From Citrobacter sp. Awk 4 (GTDB lineage: Bacteria > Pseudomonadota > Gammaproteobacteria > Enterobacterales > Enterobacteriaceae), in contig NZ_JANEWG010000008.1 in NCBI RefSeq assembly GCF_028069725.1, positions 57,058 to 121,057 of the forward strand: a stretch of DNA of 64,000 nt, written 5' to 3'. The position numbers were made by a program, and so were the translations under genes. Below the pieces are notes generated by a model. It saw nothing but the letters and a program-made list of their open reading frames with translations, did not search any database and was not told the origin of the DNA. Shown in pieces: positions 1-8,654 of the stretch. Within the stretch, counting starts at the first letter, position 1. Every line of letters starts with the position of its first letter.

Positions 1-623
1 CGATGCAAAAAGAGAACGGCAATTTGCCGCTGATGGTGCACATCGGCAACAACCCGCCGGATCTGGACGAGATTGTCGAATATCTGAACGCTGGCGACAT
101 GATTACCCACTGTTACAACGGTAAACCAAACCGCATTTTGACCCCCGGTGGTGAATTGCGGGCGTCGGTGACCCGGGCGCTTCAGCGCGGTGTGCGTCTG
201 GACGTCGGACACGGTTCCGCCAGCCTGAACTTCGCGGTCGCGCAACGTGCCATCCGCTTAGGGATTTTACCGCATACCATCAGCTCCGATATCTATTGTC
301 GCAACCGGATAAGCGGTCCGGTGCATTCGCTCGCCAATGTGATGTCGAAATTTCTCGCGATGGGGATGTCGCTACCGCAGGTCATTGATTGCGTCACGGC
401 AAATGCCGCTGACAGCCTGAATCTGAAAAGCAAAGGGCGTATTCAGGTGGGGAGGGATGCCGATTTGACCCTCTTTACGCTTAAGCGCCAGCCGATGGTG
501 CTGATGGATTCAGAAAACGACAGCTTACAGGCTGAAGAGATGCTGGTGCCAATTGCCGCCGTACGTGCGGGCAAGGGCTATGTAACCCAACAAGGGAGCG
601 AAGAATATGACTTCGATTTTTGA
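1..623 (+). CDS. Amidohydrolase/deacetylase family metallohydrolase, 5' end cut off by the window
   Basis: C-terminal part of an amidohydrolase-superfamily enzyme; the first in-frame ATG (base 3) is internal, and the family normally has about 370-380 residues. Metal-site elements seen: the HIGN stretch near the start, an ITHCYNG stretch, DVGHGS, and SSDIYC with the late conserved Asp. The family is known from EF_0837-type clusters that also carry a SelA-like PLP enzyme and an aldolase, and that arrangement is found here: the stop lies 17 bases inside the next gene. By that context it probably deacetylates or hydrolyses an amino-sugar-acid derivative in the cytoplasm (inference; substrate unknown). 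Confidence 0.8.
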   Translation, partial: MQKENGNLPLMVHIGNNPPDLDEIVEYLNAGDMITHCYNGKPNRILTPGGELRASVTRALQRGVRLDVGHGSASLNFAVAQRAIRLGILPHTISSDIYCRNRISGPVHSLANVMSKFLAMGMSLPQVIDCVTANAADSLNLKSKGRIQVGRDADLTLFTLKRQPMVLMDSENDSLQAEEMLVPIAAVRAGKGYVTQQGSEEYDFDF

Positions 624-1725
624 GAAATACAATTTAAAACAGGTAATTAATGCTTCTGGCCGTATGACGGCGCTTGGCGTATCGACACCGCGTCCGGAAG
701 TCATCCAGGCGACAATGGATGGCATAAACCAATACTTTGAAATGAAGGATTTGGTTAACAAAACGGGGGAGTACATTGCCAGGTTGCTCGATGTGGAAGG
801 GGCTACGGTAGTCTCTTGCGCCTCAGCAGGGATTGCCCAGTCGGTCGCCGCCATTCTGGTTAAAGACAGTGACTGGCTGCTGGAAAACCTGCATGTCACT
901 CCGATAGAAAATAATGAGATCGTTATTCCGAAAGGCCATAACGTTAACTTTGGCGCACCGGTCGGCACGATGGTGGCGCTGGGCGGCGGCAAGCTGGTCG
1001 AAGCGGGCTACGCCAACGAATGTTCCGCTGCACAGCTGGGGGCTGCGATTACACCGCGCACTGCGGCTATCCTCTATATCAAATCTCACCACTGTGTGCA
1101 GAAAAGCATGCTCAGCGTGGAGCAGGCGGTTGTGGTTGCACGTAAGCACAACCTGCCGCTGATCGTTGATGCGGCGGCGGAAGAGGATCTGCAGCGCTAC
1201 TACCGTTCTGGCGCAGATCTGGTTATCTACAGCGGTGCGAAAGCCATTGAAGGGCCGACCAGCGGACTGGTGATCGGCAAAACCCAATACGTTGAATGGG
1301 TGAAACGCCAGACGGCGGGTATTGGTCGGGCAATGAAGGTGGGTAAAGAGGGCATTCTCGGTCTCACCTGCGCCATCGAACTGTATCTGACCGCGCAGAA
1401 AGAGAGCGGGGCGGAAATGGTGGAAAAAATGACGCCGTTTATCGCTGAGCTGAATACGATTAATGGCGTGACCGCTCGCGTGGTGTGGGACATCGCCGGG
1501 CGCGATATTGCCCGCACCGAAATTAAATTCGATGAAGCGTTAACTGGCATCTCCACGGGCGATTTGGTTGAAGCGCTCAAACAGGGTGAATACGCCATTT
1601 ATTTTCGTGGACACAAAGCCAATGAAGGGATCATTGAAGCCGATGTCCGCAGCGTAGATCGTGCGCAGCTGGCGATTGTGGCGCGCCGTATCGGCGAAGT
1701 GATTCGCCGGGAGGAAAACGCATGA
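607..1725 (+). CDS. DgaE/SelA-like PLP-dependent ammonia-lyase
   Basis: 372-residue fold-type I PLP enzyme of the SelA-related family that includes D-glucosaminate-6-phosphate ammonia-lyase DgaE. The PLP lysine is probably in YSGAKAIEGP (about residue 210); upstream VDAAAEED supplies the Asp that contacts the pyridine nitrogen. It overlaps the amidohydrolase by 17 bases and the aldolase start by 4 bases (ATGA), so it is translationally coupled in one operon. The likely reaction is deamination of an amino-sugar acid phosphate to a 2-keto-3-deoxy compound that feeds the next enzyme. The exact substrate is inferred from relatives; no transporter genes are visible because the operon begins before the window. 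Confidence 0.8.
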   Translation: MTSIFEKYNLKQVINASGRMTALGVSTPRPEVIQATMDGINQYFEMKDLVNKTGEYIARLLDVEGATVVSCASAGIAQSVAAILVKDSDWLLENLHVTPIENNEIVIPKGHNVNFGAPVGTMVALGGGKLVEAGYANECSAAQLGAAITPRTAAILYIKSHHCVQKSMLSVEQAVVVARKHNLPLIVDAAAEEDLQRYYRSGADLVIYSGAKAIEGPTSGLVIGKTQYVEWVKRQTAGIGRAMKVGKEGILGLTCAIELYLTAQKESGAEMVEKMTPFIAELNTINGVTARVVWDIAGRDIARTEIKFDEALTGISTGDLVEALKQGEYAIYFRGHKANEGIIEADVRSVDRAQLAIVARRIGEVIRREENA

Positions 1726-2462
1726 AGCTGGCACCAAACTTTTACCGCGATCGCGTCTGTCTGAATGTTCTGGCGGGCTCAAAAGAGAATGCCCGTGAAA
1801 TTTACGCGGCGGCGGAAGGTCATGTCCTGGTCGGCGTGCTCTCTAAAAATTATCCGGATGTGGAAAGTGCCGTCGCGGATATGCGCGAATACGCGGCGCT
1901 TATCGATAACGCCCTCTCCGTGGGGCTGGGGGCAGGTGATCCGAATCAGTCGGCGATGGTTAGTGAAATTTCCCGCCTGGTGCAACCTCAACATGTTAAT
2001 CAGGTGTTTACCGGCGTGGCGACCAGCCGCGCGTGGTTAGGGCAGAATGAGACGGTGGTGAACGGTCTGGTGTCGCCTACCGGTACACCTGGCATGGTGA
2101 AGATTTCCACCGGTCCGCTGAGCAGCAAAGCGCCGGATGGCATTGTACCGGTAGAGACAGCCATTGCACTGCTCAAAGATTTTGGCGGCAGTTCAATTAA
2201 ATACTTCCCGATGGGGGGGCTGGAGTGCCGTGACGAGTACAAAGCAGTGGCTGAAGCCTGCGCCCGTTATGACTTCTGGCTGGAACCCACTGGCGGTATT
2301 GATCTGGAAAACTTCGCCGAGATATTGCAGATAGCTCTTGATGCAGGTGTTAGCAAAATCATTCCTCACATCTATAGTTCAATTATTGATAAGGTGAGTG
2401 GAAACACGCGTCCGGATGATGTGCGGCAACTGCTGGCCATTACCCGGGAATGCGTAGGTTAA
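1722..2462 (+). CDS. DgaF/KDGP-type aldolase
   Basis: 246-residue aldolase of the DgaF/EF_0839 family, which cleaves 2-dehydro-3-deoxy-phosphogluconate-type compounds to pyruvate and a triose phosphate. GGSSIKYFPMGG holds the likely Schiff-base lysine, in a TIM-barrel phosphate-binding context. It starts within the stop of the preceding lyase gene (ATGA) and is the last enzyme of the operon; the PRD regulator begins 25 bases later. Family assignment is firm; the physiological substrate is inferred from the DgaE-like partner. Confidence 0.8.
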   Translation: MKLAPNFYRDRVCLNVLAGSKENAREIYAAAEGHVLVGVLSKNYPDVESAVADMREYAALIDNALSVGLGAGDPNQSAMVSEISRLVQPQHVNQVFTGVATSRAWLGQNETVVNGLVSPTGTPGMVKISTGPLSSKAPDGIVPVETAIALLKDFGGSSIKYFPMGGLECRDEYKAVAEACARYDFWLEPTGGIDLENFAEILQIALDAGVSKIIPHIYSSIIDKVSGNTRPDDVRQLLAITRECVG

Positions 2463-2487
2463 CCGGCAACCCGACGAGGAAACTGAC

Positions 2488-4401
2488 GTGCGATTCCCCA
2501 ACCAACGTTTAGCGCAACTGTTTGATATGTTGCAAAACGAGACGCTGCCGCAGGATGAACTGGCGCAGCGGTTGTCGGTTTCCACACGCACGGTACGCGC
2601 CGATATTACGGCGCTCAACGCTTTGTTAACCCAGTACGGTGCACAGTTTGTTCTCAGTCGGGGCAATGGTTATCAACTCAGAATTGATGATCTGACCAGC
2701 TATCAGATGTTACAAACGCAGCAACCCAGAAAGGTGCTGCGTATCCCGCGAACCAGTCAGGAACGGGTACATTATCTGGTGGTGCGTTTTTTGACTTCCG
2801 CTTTTTCGCTCAAGTTGGAAGATTTAGCTGATGAATGGTTTGTGAGTCGCGCGACGCTGCAAAACGACATGGCGGAAGTTCGCGAGTGTCTGCAGCGTTA
2901 TCACCTGACGCTGGAAACGCGACCACGGCATGGCATGAAATTATTTGGCAGTGAAACGGCGATCCGTGCCTGCCTGACCGATCTCCTGTGGACGTTAACA
3001 CAACAGGACCCGGCGAATCCGTTGGTGACCGAAGAGGCGCTCAACGTCGGCGTGCCTGAGCAGTTGCAGCCCATCTTGCAAGATATTTTCAGTCGTTTCG
3101 GCATTCGACTCACCGATGAAGGCGAGCTGTTTTTGCGTCTGTATTGTGCGGTCGCGGTGCGGCGGATCGGTGAGGGGTTTCCGCTGTCAGATTTTATCAC
3201 CGAAGTAACCGAAGATAATGTGTGTTCTGCGGCGCAGGCGATAGCGGAAGCGTTGCAACGACTGGCGGGAAAACCGCTTTCTGTGGCGGAAGAAAACTGG
3301 CTGAAGGTGCATATCTCAGCACGACAGGTGCAGGAAATTGCGCCCAGCGCCATTAATGCCGACGACGACGAAGCGCTGGTGATGTACATCCTTGGTTTTA
3401 TCAATACCCAGTACAACTACAACCTGTTGAATGACAAACAGTTGCATGCTGATTTGCTCACCCACATCAAAACCATGATCACACGAGTTCGCTATCAGAT
3501 CATGCTCCCTAACCCGCTGCTGGAAAACATCAAACAGCACTACCCGATGGCGTGGGATATGACGCTCGCCGCCGTGTCGGGTTGGGGGAAATACACGCCG
3601 TATACCATCAGTGAAAATGAGATCGGTTTTCTGGTACTGCATATTGGTGTTGGGCTGGAGCGTAGTTACAACATTGGCTATCAGCGTCAACCTCGCGTCC
3701 TGCTGGTTTGCGACACCGGAAATTCAATGGTGCGAATGATCGAAGCGGTGCTGGCAAGAAAATATCCGCAGATCGACATCGCGCGGACCGTAACGCTACG
3801 GGAGTATGAACAGTGGGAGAGCATCAGCGAAGATTTTGTTATCTCTACTGCGCGGATCAGTGAAAAAGATAAACCCGTTGTGATGATCGCGCCGTTCCCC
3901 ACCGACTATCAACTGGAGCAGATCGGCAAACTGGTACTGGTGGATCGCACTCGCCCGTGGATGCTGAATAAATACTTCGATGCGACCCATTTCCGCATTA
4001 TTGACGGTGAGATGGATCAACTGACGCTATTTAAAACGCTCTGCGGTCAATTGCAGAGCGAAGGATTTGTGGACGCCGGGTTTCTTGACTCGGTGGTCGA
4101 ACGTGAAGCTATCGTCAGTACGATGCTGGGTGACAGCATTGCTCTGCCCCATGCTTTGGGGTTGTTAGCGAAAAAAACGGTGGTTTACACGGTTCTTGCT
4201 CCGCGGGGGATTGTCTGGGGGGATGAAACGGCGCATGTGATCTTTTTGCTCGCGATCAGTAAAAGCGAATACGAAGAAGCGATGGCGATCTACGATATTT
4301 TCGTCACTTTTCTGCGCGAACGCGCCATGGCAAGGCTCTGTACCTGTCAGGACTTTGATGAGTTTAAAGCGGTAGCGATGGAGTGTGTGAGCCGATTTTG
4401 A
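2488..4401 (+). CDS. BglG/LicR-type PRD regulator with PTS EIIB- and EIIA-like domains
   Basis: 637-residue PTS-controlled transcription activator. Order: N-terminal DeoR/Mga-like helix-turn-helix domains (residues about 5-150), PRD1 (about 190-290), PRD2 (about 300-400), an EIIB-gat-like domain with VLLVCDTGNS (about 405) and a fructose/mannitol-type EIIA domain with SIALPH (about 550). In PRD1 the usual first phosphorylated His is replaced (LYCAVAVRR), while PRD2 keeps it (VLHIGVGLER). The GTG start is chosen because a GAGGA ribosome site lies 8-12 bases upstream and no ATG fits. By position it probably controls the preceding catabolic operon in response to PTS phosphorylation state (inference). 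Confidence 0.85.
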   Translation: MRFPNQRLAQLFDMLQNETLPQDELAQRLSVSTRTVRADITALNALLTQYGAQFVLSRGNGYQLRIDDLTSYQMLQTQQPRKVLRIPRTSQERVHYLVVRFLTSAFSLKLEDLADEWFVSRATLQNDMAEVRECLQRYHLTLETRPRHGMKLFGSETAIRACLTDLLWTLTQQDPANPLVTEEALNVGVPEQLQPILQDIFSRFGIRLTDEGELFLRLYCAVAVRRIGEGFPLSDFITEVTEDNVCSAAQAIAEALQRLAGKPLSVAEENWLKVHISARQVQEIAPSAINADDDEALVMYILGFINTQYNYNLLNDKQLHADLLTHIKTMITRVRYQIMLPNPLLENIKQHYPMAWDMTLAAVSGWGKYTPYTISENEIGFLVLHIGVGLERSYNIGYQRQPRVLLVCDTGNSMVRMIEAVLARKYPQIDIARTVTLREYEQWESISEDFVISTARISEKDKPVVMIAPFPTDYQLEQIGKLVLVDRTRPWMLNKYFDATHFRIIDGEMDQLTLFKTLCGQLQSEGFVDAGFLDSVVEREAIVSTMLGDSIALPHALGLLAKKTVVYTVLAPRGIVWGDETAHVIFLLAISKSEYEEAMAIYDIFVTFLRERAMARLCTCQDFDEFKAVAMECVSRF

Positions 4402-4454
4402 GAGACGTTTTCCAGAAATGAATGTAATGCGCCGAGTGATTACGACGAGAAACG

Positions 4455-4492
4455 GAAAAAAACGGCCGTTTATCATGAACTTGACAAACGGC
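4455..4492 (-). terminator. Intrinsic terminator after nrdG
   Basis: On the minus strand a GCCGTTT/AAACGGC stem (extended by TCA/TGA after one mismatch) is followed by CG and a run of seven T. It lies 15 bases after the nrdG stop and between the convergent PRD regulator gene and nrdG. Confidence 0.75.
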
Positions 4493-4506
4493 TTTGACGA
4501 GTCGGG

Positions 4507-4971
4507 TTACCGCAAATGATGCACAACCTGATTACTGCTGCCCCGCCAGATCAGCGCCGGGTCTTTTAAGTCCTGCACAAACTTACCGTCAACCAGCACG
4601 TTGATAAGGTCGACAACCTCTCTTTGTGCGGCGTCCAGCTCATCGAGCTTATAGCCGGTCCACACCCAGATATCTTTTCCCGGACACTGGGCGCGGATAC
4701 GCTTCACCAGTTTCAGGATCTCAGGGACGTTTTGCGGATGGAGTGGATCGCCGCCGGAGAGGGAAATCCCCTGGCGGTGGATCCGCGTATCGTTCAGATC
4801 ATTGATGATCCTGTCTTCCATCTCCTGGGTGAACGGCAGACCTGAGTTCACGCGCCAGGTACTTTTGTTGTAGCAGCCGGGGCATTCATGGACGCACCCT
4901 GAAACAAACAGGGTGCAGCGGGTGCCGGGGCCGTTGACGATGTCGACAGAGTAGTATTGATGATAATTCAT
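4507..4971 (-). CDS. nrdG: Anaerobic ribonucleoside-triphosphate reductase activating protein
   Basis: 154-residue radical-SAM activase, the exact length of E. coli NrdG. The 4Fe-4S ligating motif CVHECPGC (CxxxCxxC) is at about residue 26, followed by the GGDP stretch (LSGGDPLHPQN) that contacts S-adenosylmethionine. It generates the glycyl radical on NrdD under anaerobic conditions. It is downstream of nrdD on the same strand, separated by an unusually long 488-bp spacer that holds REP elements and a duplicated nrdD 3' end. Confidence 0.97.
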   Translation of the reverse strand: MNYHQYYSVDIVNGPGTRCTLFVSGCVHECPGCYNKSTWRVNSGLPFTQEMEDRIINDLNDTRIHRQGISLSGGDPLHPQNVPEILKLVKRIRAQCPGKDIWVWTGYKLDELDAAQREVVDLINVLVDGKFVQDLKDPALIWRGSSNQVVHHLR

Positions 4972-5137
4972 TGTTTCCTCGTCTCATTTGGCGCTGTAGC
5001 GGCGTTGGCTGCTCTCGTGCGCCCGGGTCACTTACTGATGTAAGCTCCCCGAGACTTACTCGCTTGCCACCTTGCTACAACACCAACTGCTTAGAGGAAA
5101 CTCATAGGTTGGGATTGTCGCCAGGGGCTACAGGCTG

Positions 5138-5217
5138 TAGGCCGGATAAGGTGTTTTCACCGCCATCCGGCAACAATGTGATGCCTGATGGTGACGCAAA
5201 GTGTCTTATCCGGCCAG
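5138..5217. repeat. BIME: two REP elements in opposite orientation
   Basis: GTAGGCCGGATAAG ... GCCATCCGGC (5138-5171) is a classical REP unit, followed by an inverted copy ending CTTATCCGGCC (5181-5217). Such elements stabilise mRNA 3' ends, bind gyrase or terminate transcription in enteric bacteria. Confidence 0.85.
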
Positions 5218-5237
5218 GAGCAGGCATCGTCGGAAAA

Positions 5238-5395
5238 ATTAACCGATCTGCCCATTCCCTAAATGCTTCACGCGGCGTTTCACTTCTTCCTGTTTACCGG
5301 CGTTAAACGGACGTGCATCCGGGCTCCCTAAATATCCGCATACGCGACGCGTAACCGAGACGCGCGCGGCATCGTGGTTGCCGCATTTCGGGCAG
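5238..5395 (-). pseudogene. Duplicated 3' end of nrdD (glycyl-radical domain fragment)
   Basis: 158 bases identical, apart from one T/C difference that I noticed, to 5459-5616, the last 52 codons of nrdD including the stop. The fragment encodes the last zinc-ligand pair (CPKCG) and the glycyl-radical loop RVCGYLG. No ATG precedes it in frame: reading upstream on the minus strand through the REP element one meets TAA before any start. It is therefore most likely a non-coding tandem duplicate. REP elements flank it on both sides. Confidence 0.9.
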
Positions 5396-5400
5396 TCGTT

Positions 5401-5440
5401 GTAGGCCGGATAAGACGCTTTAGCGTCGCATCCGGCATTT
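5401..5440. repeat. REP element between the two nrdD 3' ends
   Basis: GTAGGCCGGATAAG, a loop with GACGC/GCGTC, then GCATCCGGC. Lies between the duplicated fragment and the true nrdD stop. Confidence 0.85.
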
Positions 5441-5459
5441 GTTTACCGCAAATTGAGGA

Positions 5460-7598
5460 TTAACCGATCTGCCCATTCCCTAAATGCTTCACGCGGCGTT
5501 TCACTTCTTCCTGCTTACCGGCGTTAAACGGACGTGCATCCGGGCTCCCTAAATATCCGCATACGCGACGCGTAACCGAGACGCGCGCGGCATCGTGGTT
5601 GCCGCATTTCGGGCAGGTAAAGCCTTTGCTGGTACACTCAAACTCACCGGTAAAGCCGCACTCGTAGCATTCGTCAATCGGCGTGTTGGTTCCGTAATAC
5701 GGCACGTGCTGATAGCTGTAATCCCAAACATCTTCCAGCGCTTTCAGGTTGTGCTGAATGTTCGGGTACTCGCCGTAGCAAATGAAACCCCCGTTCGCCA
5801 GCGGCGGGTACGGCGCTTCAAAGTCGATCTTGTCGTAAGGGTTGACCTTTTTCTCGACGTCGAGGTGGAAGCTGTTGGTGTAGTAGCCTTTATCCGTCAC
5901 GCCAGCAATTACGCCGAACTCGGCGGTATCCAGACGGCAGAAGCGGTCACAGAGGTTTTCACTCGGCGTGCTGTACAAACTGAAGCCGTAACCCGTTTCA
6001 TTTTTCCACTGTTCGACGGCCTGGCGCAGGCGTTCCACAATGGCGATGCCTTTGGCACGAAGCTGTTCGCTGTCGTACAGGTGCTCGTTGCCAAACAGGG
6101 CATTGATGGTTTCATGGATACCGATATAGCCCAGTGAGATGGACGCACGGCCATTTTTAAAGATTTCAGAAACGTCATCGTCCGCTTTCAGACGCACGCC
6201 GCAGGCACCTTCCATATACAGGATGGGCGCAACGCGCGCTTTCACGCCTTCCAGACGTGCGATGCGGGTCATCAGCGCTTTACGCGCCAGCACCAGGCGA
6301 TCATCCAGCAGTTTCCAGAAGGTGGCTTCGTCACCGTGGGCTTCCAGCGCAATGCGCGGCAGGTTGAGGCTGATGACGCCGAGGTTGTTACGCCCGTCGT
6401 GAACCTGCTCGCCGTTCTCGTTTTCCCACACGCCGAGGAAGCTGCGGCAGCCCATCGGGGTTTTGAACGAACCGGTGACTTTCACCACCTGATCGTAGTT
6501 CAGGATGTCCGGGTACATTCGTTTGCTTGCGCACTCCAGCGCCAGCTGTTTGATGTCGTAGTTCGGATCGCCAAATTTGTGGTTCAGGCCATCACGAATG
6601 GCGAACACCAGTTTCGGGAATACCGCGGTTTTACGATTTTTACCCAGGCCCGCAATACGGTTGCGCAGAATGGACTGCTGGATCAGACGAGATTCCCAGC
6701 TGGTGCCAAGGCCAAAACCGAAGGTCACGAACGGCGTCTGTCCATTGGCGGTGTGCAGCGTGTTCACTTCGTATTCCAGAGACTGGAATGCGTCATAGCA
6801 CTCTTTCTCGGTACGGGAATGCGCATAGCCGTCAGCATCCGGGATTTGCCACTCTTCAGCGGTTTTGCGGTGCTTATTGAAGCTGGCGGTGACAAACGGG
6901 GCCAGCACTTCATCAATACGGTTAATGGTGGTGCCGCCATAAATATGGCTGGCAACCTGGGCGATGATCTGCGCGGTGACCGCTGTGGCGGTAGAGATGG
7001 ATTTTGGCGGTTCGATCTCCGCGTTGCCCATCTTAAATCCCTGCGTCAGCATGCCTTTCAGATCGATCAGCATACAGTTAAACATCGGGAAGAACGGGGA
7101 GTAGTCGAGATCGTGATAGTGAATGTCACCACGCTCATGCGCCTGCACCACATCGCGCGGCAACAGATGCTGACGCGCATAGTGCTTAGCCACGATACCG
7201 GCCAGCAGATCGCGCTGGGTCGGGATCACTTTACTGTCTTTGTTGGCGTTCTCGTTGAGCAGCGCGGAGTTGGTTTGTTCGACCAGACCGCGGATTTCCT
7301 GGTTCAGGCGACCACGCTTCTCGCGCTGAATATCGCGATCGTGGCGATACTCAATATAGGCGCGGGCGAGTTGTTTGTACGGACCCGACATCAGTTGGTT
7401 TTCAACCGCGGTCTGGATTTCGTTGATATCGACCTGACTGCGCTCATTCATTTGGCTGCTGACGATTTCTGCGACGGTGGCGCAGTAATCTGCGTCATCG
7501 ACTCCCGCTGCTTTAGCTGCACGCAGAATGGCTTCCTTGATGCGCTCTGATTTAAACGACACTTTACAGCCATCACGTTTCATCACATGCGGTGTCAT
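5460..7598 (-). CDS. nrdD: Anaerobic ribonucleoside-triphosphate reductase, class III
   Basis: 712 residues, as in E. coli, with the start taken at 7598 (MTPHVMKRDG); an upstream in-frame ATG would add 17 residues absent from the family. N-terminal ATP-cone (residues 1-95), then the ten-stranded barrel, a C-terminal zinc site of four cysteines (CYECGF ... CPKCG) and the glycyl-radical loop RVCGYLGSPDARPFN near the C-terminus. It reduces NTPs to dNTPs anaerobically using formate, after activation by NrdG. Candidate NrdR and FNR sites lie about 160-220 bases upstream. Confidence 0.98.
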   Translation of the reverse strand: MTPHVMKRDGCKVSFKSERIKEAILRAAKAAGVDDADYCATVAEIVSSQMNERSQVDINEIQTAVENQLMSGPYKQLARAYIEYRHDRDIQREKRGRLNQEIRGLVEQTNSALLNENANKDSKVIPTQRDLLAGIVAKHYARQHLLPRDVVQAHERGDIHYHDLDYSPFFPMFNCMLIDLKGMLTQGFKMGNAEIEPPKSISTATAVTAQIIAQVASHIYGGTTINRIDEVLAPFVTASFNKHRKTAEEWQIPDADGYAHSRTEKECYDAFQSLEYEVNTLHTANGQTPFVTFGFGLGTSWESRLIQQSILRNRIAGLGKNRKTAVFPKLVFAIRDGLNHKFGDPNYDIKQLALECASKRMYPDILNYDQVVKVTGSFKTPMGCRSFLGVWENENGEQVHDGRNNLGVISLNLPRIALEAHGDEATFWKLLDDRLVLARKALMTRIARLEGVKARVAPILYMEGACGVRLKADDDVSEIFKNGRASISLGYIGIHETINALFGNEHLYDSEQLRAKGIAIVERLRQAVEQWKNETGYGFSLYSTPSENLCDRFCRLDTAEFGVIAGVTDKGYYTNSFHLDVEKKVNPYDKIDFEAPYPPLANGGFICYGEYPNIQHNLKALEDVWDYSYQHVPYYGTNTPIDECYECGFTGEFECTSKGFTCPKCGNHDAARVSVTRRVCGYLGSPDARPFNAGKQEEVKRRVKHLGNGQIG

Positions 7599-7760
7599 GA
7601 TCACTCCATATTTATAAGAACAGGTTATCCACAGAGGCTGGGGAAGCATTCCTTGGTTTATTCATCTCTCTATCCAAAGACTTCCCGCAATCCTGACCCA
7701 TTTTATCCACAACAGCTGCGCTATACGGTCAGTTGTGGTTGATGCAATTGTAGACGATAA

Positions 7761-7806
7761 ATACAACATGTTGGGTCGGCGTGCATTTTAAGTTCTATAT
7801 GTAGTG
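7761..7806 (-). promoter_or_regulatory. Two candidate NrdR boxes, 31 bp apart, upstream of nrdD
   Basis: 7761-7775 and 7792-7806 each match 11 of 15 positions of the NrdR box consensus ACACWATATMTWGTG, and they are spaced 31 bp (three helical turns), the known arrangement for paired NrdR boxes. NrdR is the ATP/dATP-sensing repressor of reductase operons. Match counted by eye. Confidence 0.6.
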
Positions 7807-7817
7807 ATTTGCATCAA
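7804..7817 (-). promoter_or_regulatory. Candidate FNR site upstream of nrdD
   Basis: On the minus strand TTGATGCAAATCAC matches 9 of 10 conserved positions of TTGAT-N4-ATCAA. FNR activation of nrdDG under anaerobiosis is known in E. coli. The site touches the distal NrdR box. Confidence 0.6.
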
Positions 7818-8654
7818 GGATGTTTACGATTTTATTGACGTAGGACAAAGTAAAAACCAGAGCGTACAGAGGACGGGCACTACAGCCTTTGTAAATTATT
7901 TCCAGAAAATTCTGATTAATTATTCAACTAAAACAGTAAGGTAAATCCTGGAGAACGCATTGGTTTCGACACTGCTTGCGCCAGATTATTCCCGTTAAAG
8001 AAGATTGCGTCGGATATTCCTTCCTTGCTTGTCGTTGCCGCCAGTGTCATGTTGTAAGGGAGGCCGTCATTTTGTCAGTGCGGCGGCTTTAGGTTTCAGT
8101 GAAATATGTTTCCTCTGTCACTCCATTGCCCTCAGATTCATTTTCAGAGAGATTGACAACAATCCTGGTGCTTAGGGACACAGCCCAAAGTAATTAAGTT
8201 TTACCTGGCATATAAAATTTTTTGAGTGTTAGGCTGTCAGTGCTATTACGATAAGATTGCGCGGCATTTTTAATGAATTCAAAAGTATTACAACTACTTA
8301 CATAAATGCTGGTCAAAAGAAAAAATTACGCCGCGTAGAATTTAATTCTGTGTTTTAAATGGTTTATATGCTGTATGTTCCATTGATAAGTCAAAATGCC
8401 AGTATATTAAATGGTTTTGCCATTAGTTTTGTTCATTAAACTATTTGCTAATACTCAACATTGCATTATTTGCAAGCATGGTAGTTTGTTCTATCATAAA
8501 AATAGTCGGGCTAATTAAACGTCAAATCAATATATTCTTATTATTTAAATATCCTTCACCTATTTTAATGTAATACCCGCTATCCGTGGGCCTGCTTTTA
8601 ATTTTGCAAGGTCGGAATAACTGCGTGGTTACAATCAATTGGAATAACGTCATC
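7818..8654. other. Long AT-rich intergenic region
   Basis: Divergent spacer between nrdD and the accessory efflux-type operon. I see no protein gene with a plausible start and no recognisable RNA. The right half (about 8200-8560) is clearly AT-rich with many T/A tracts, as is usual for H-NS-silenced accessory promoters; no specific operator was recognised. Confidence 0.5.

Noticed and set aside
5238..5395. Free-standing glycyl-radical spare-part gene (GrcA-like)
   Set aside because: The frame is blocked by TAA upstream without any start codon, and the sequence is a plain near-identical copy of the nrdD end.
6336..7550. Long 404-codon ORF on the plus strand opposite nrdD
   Set aside because: Antisense shadow of nrdD caused by codon bias; no ribosome site or family features.
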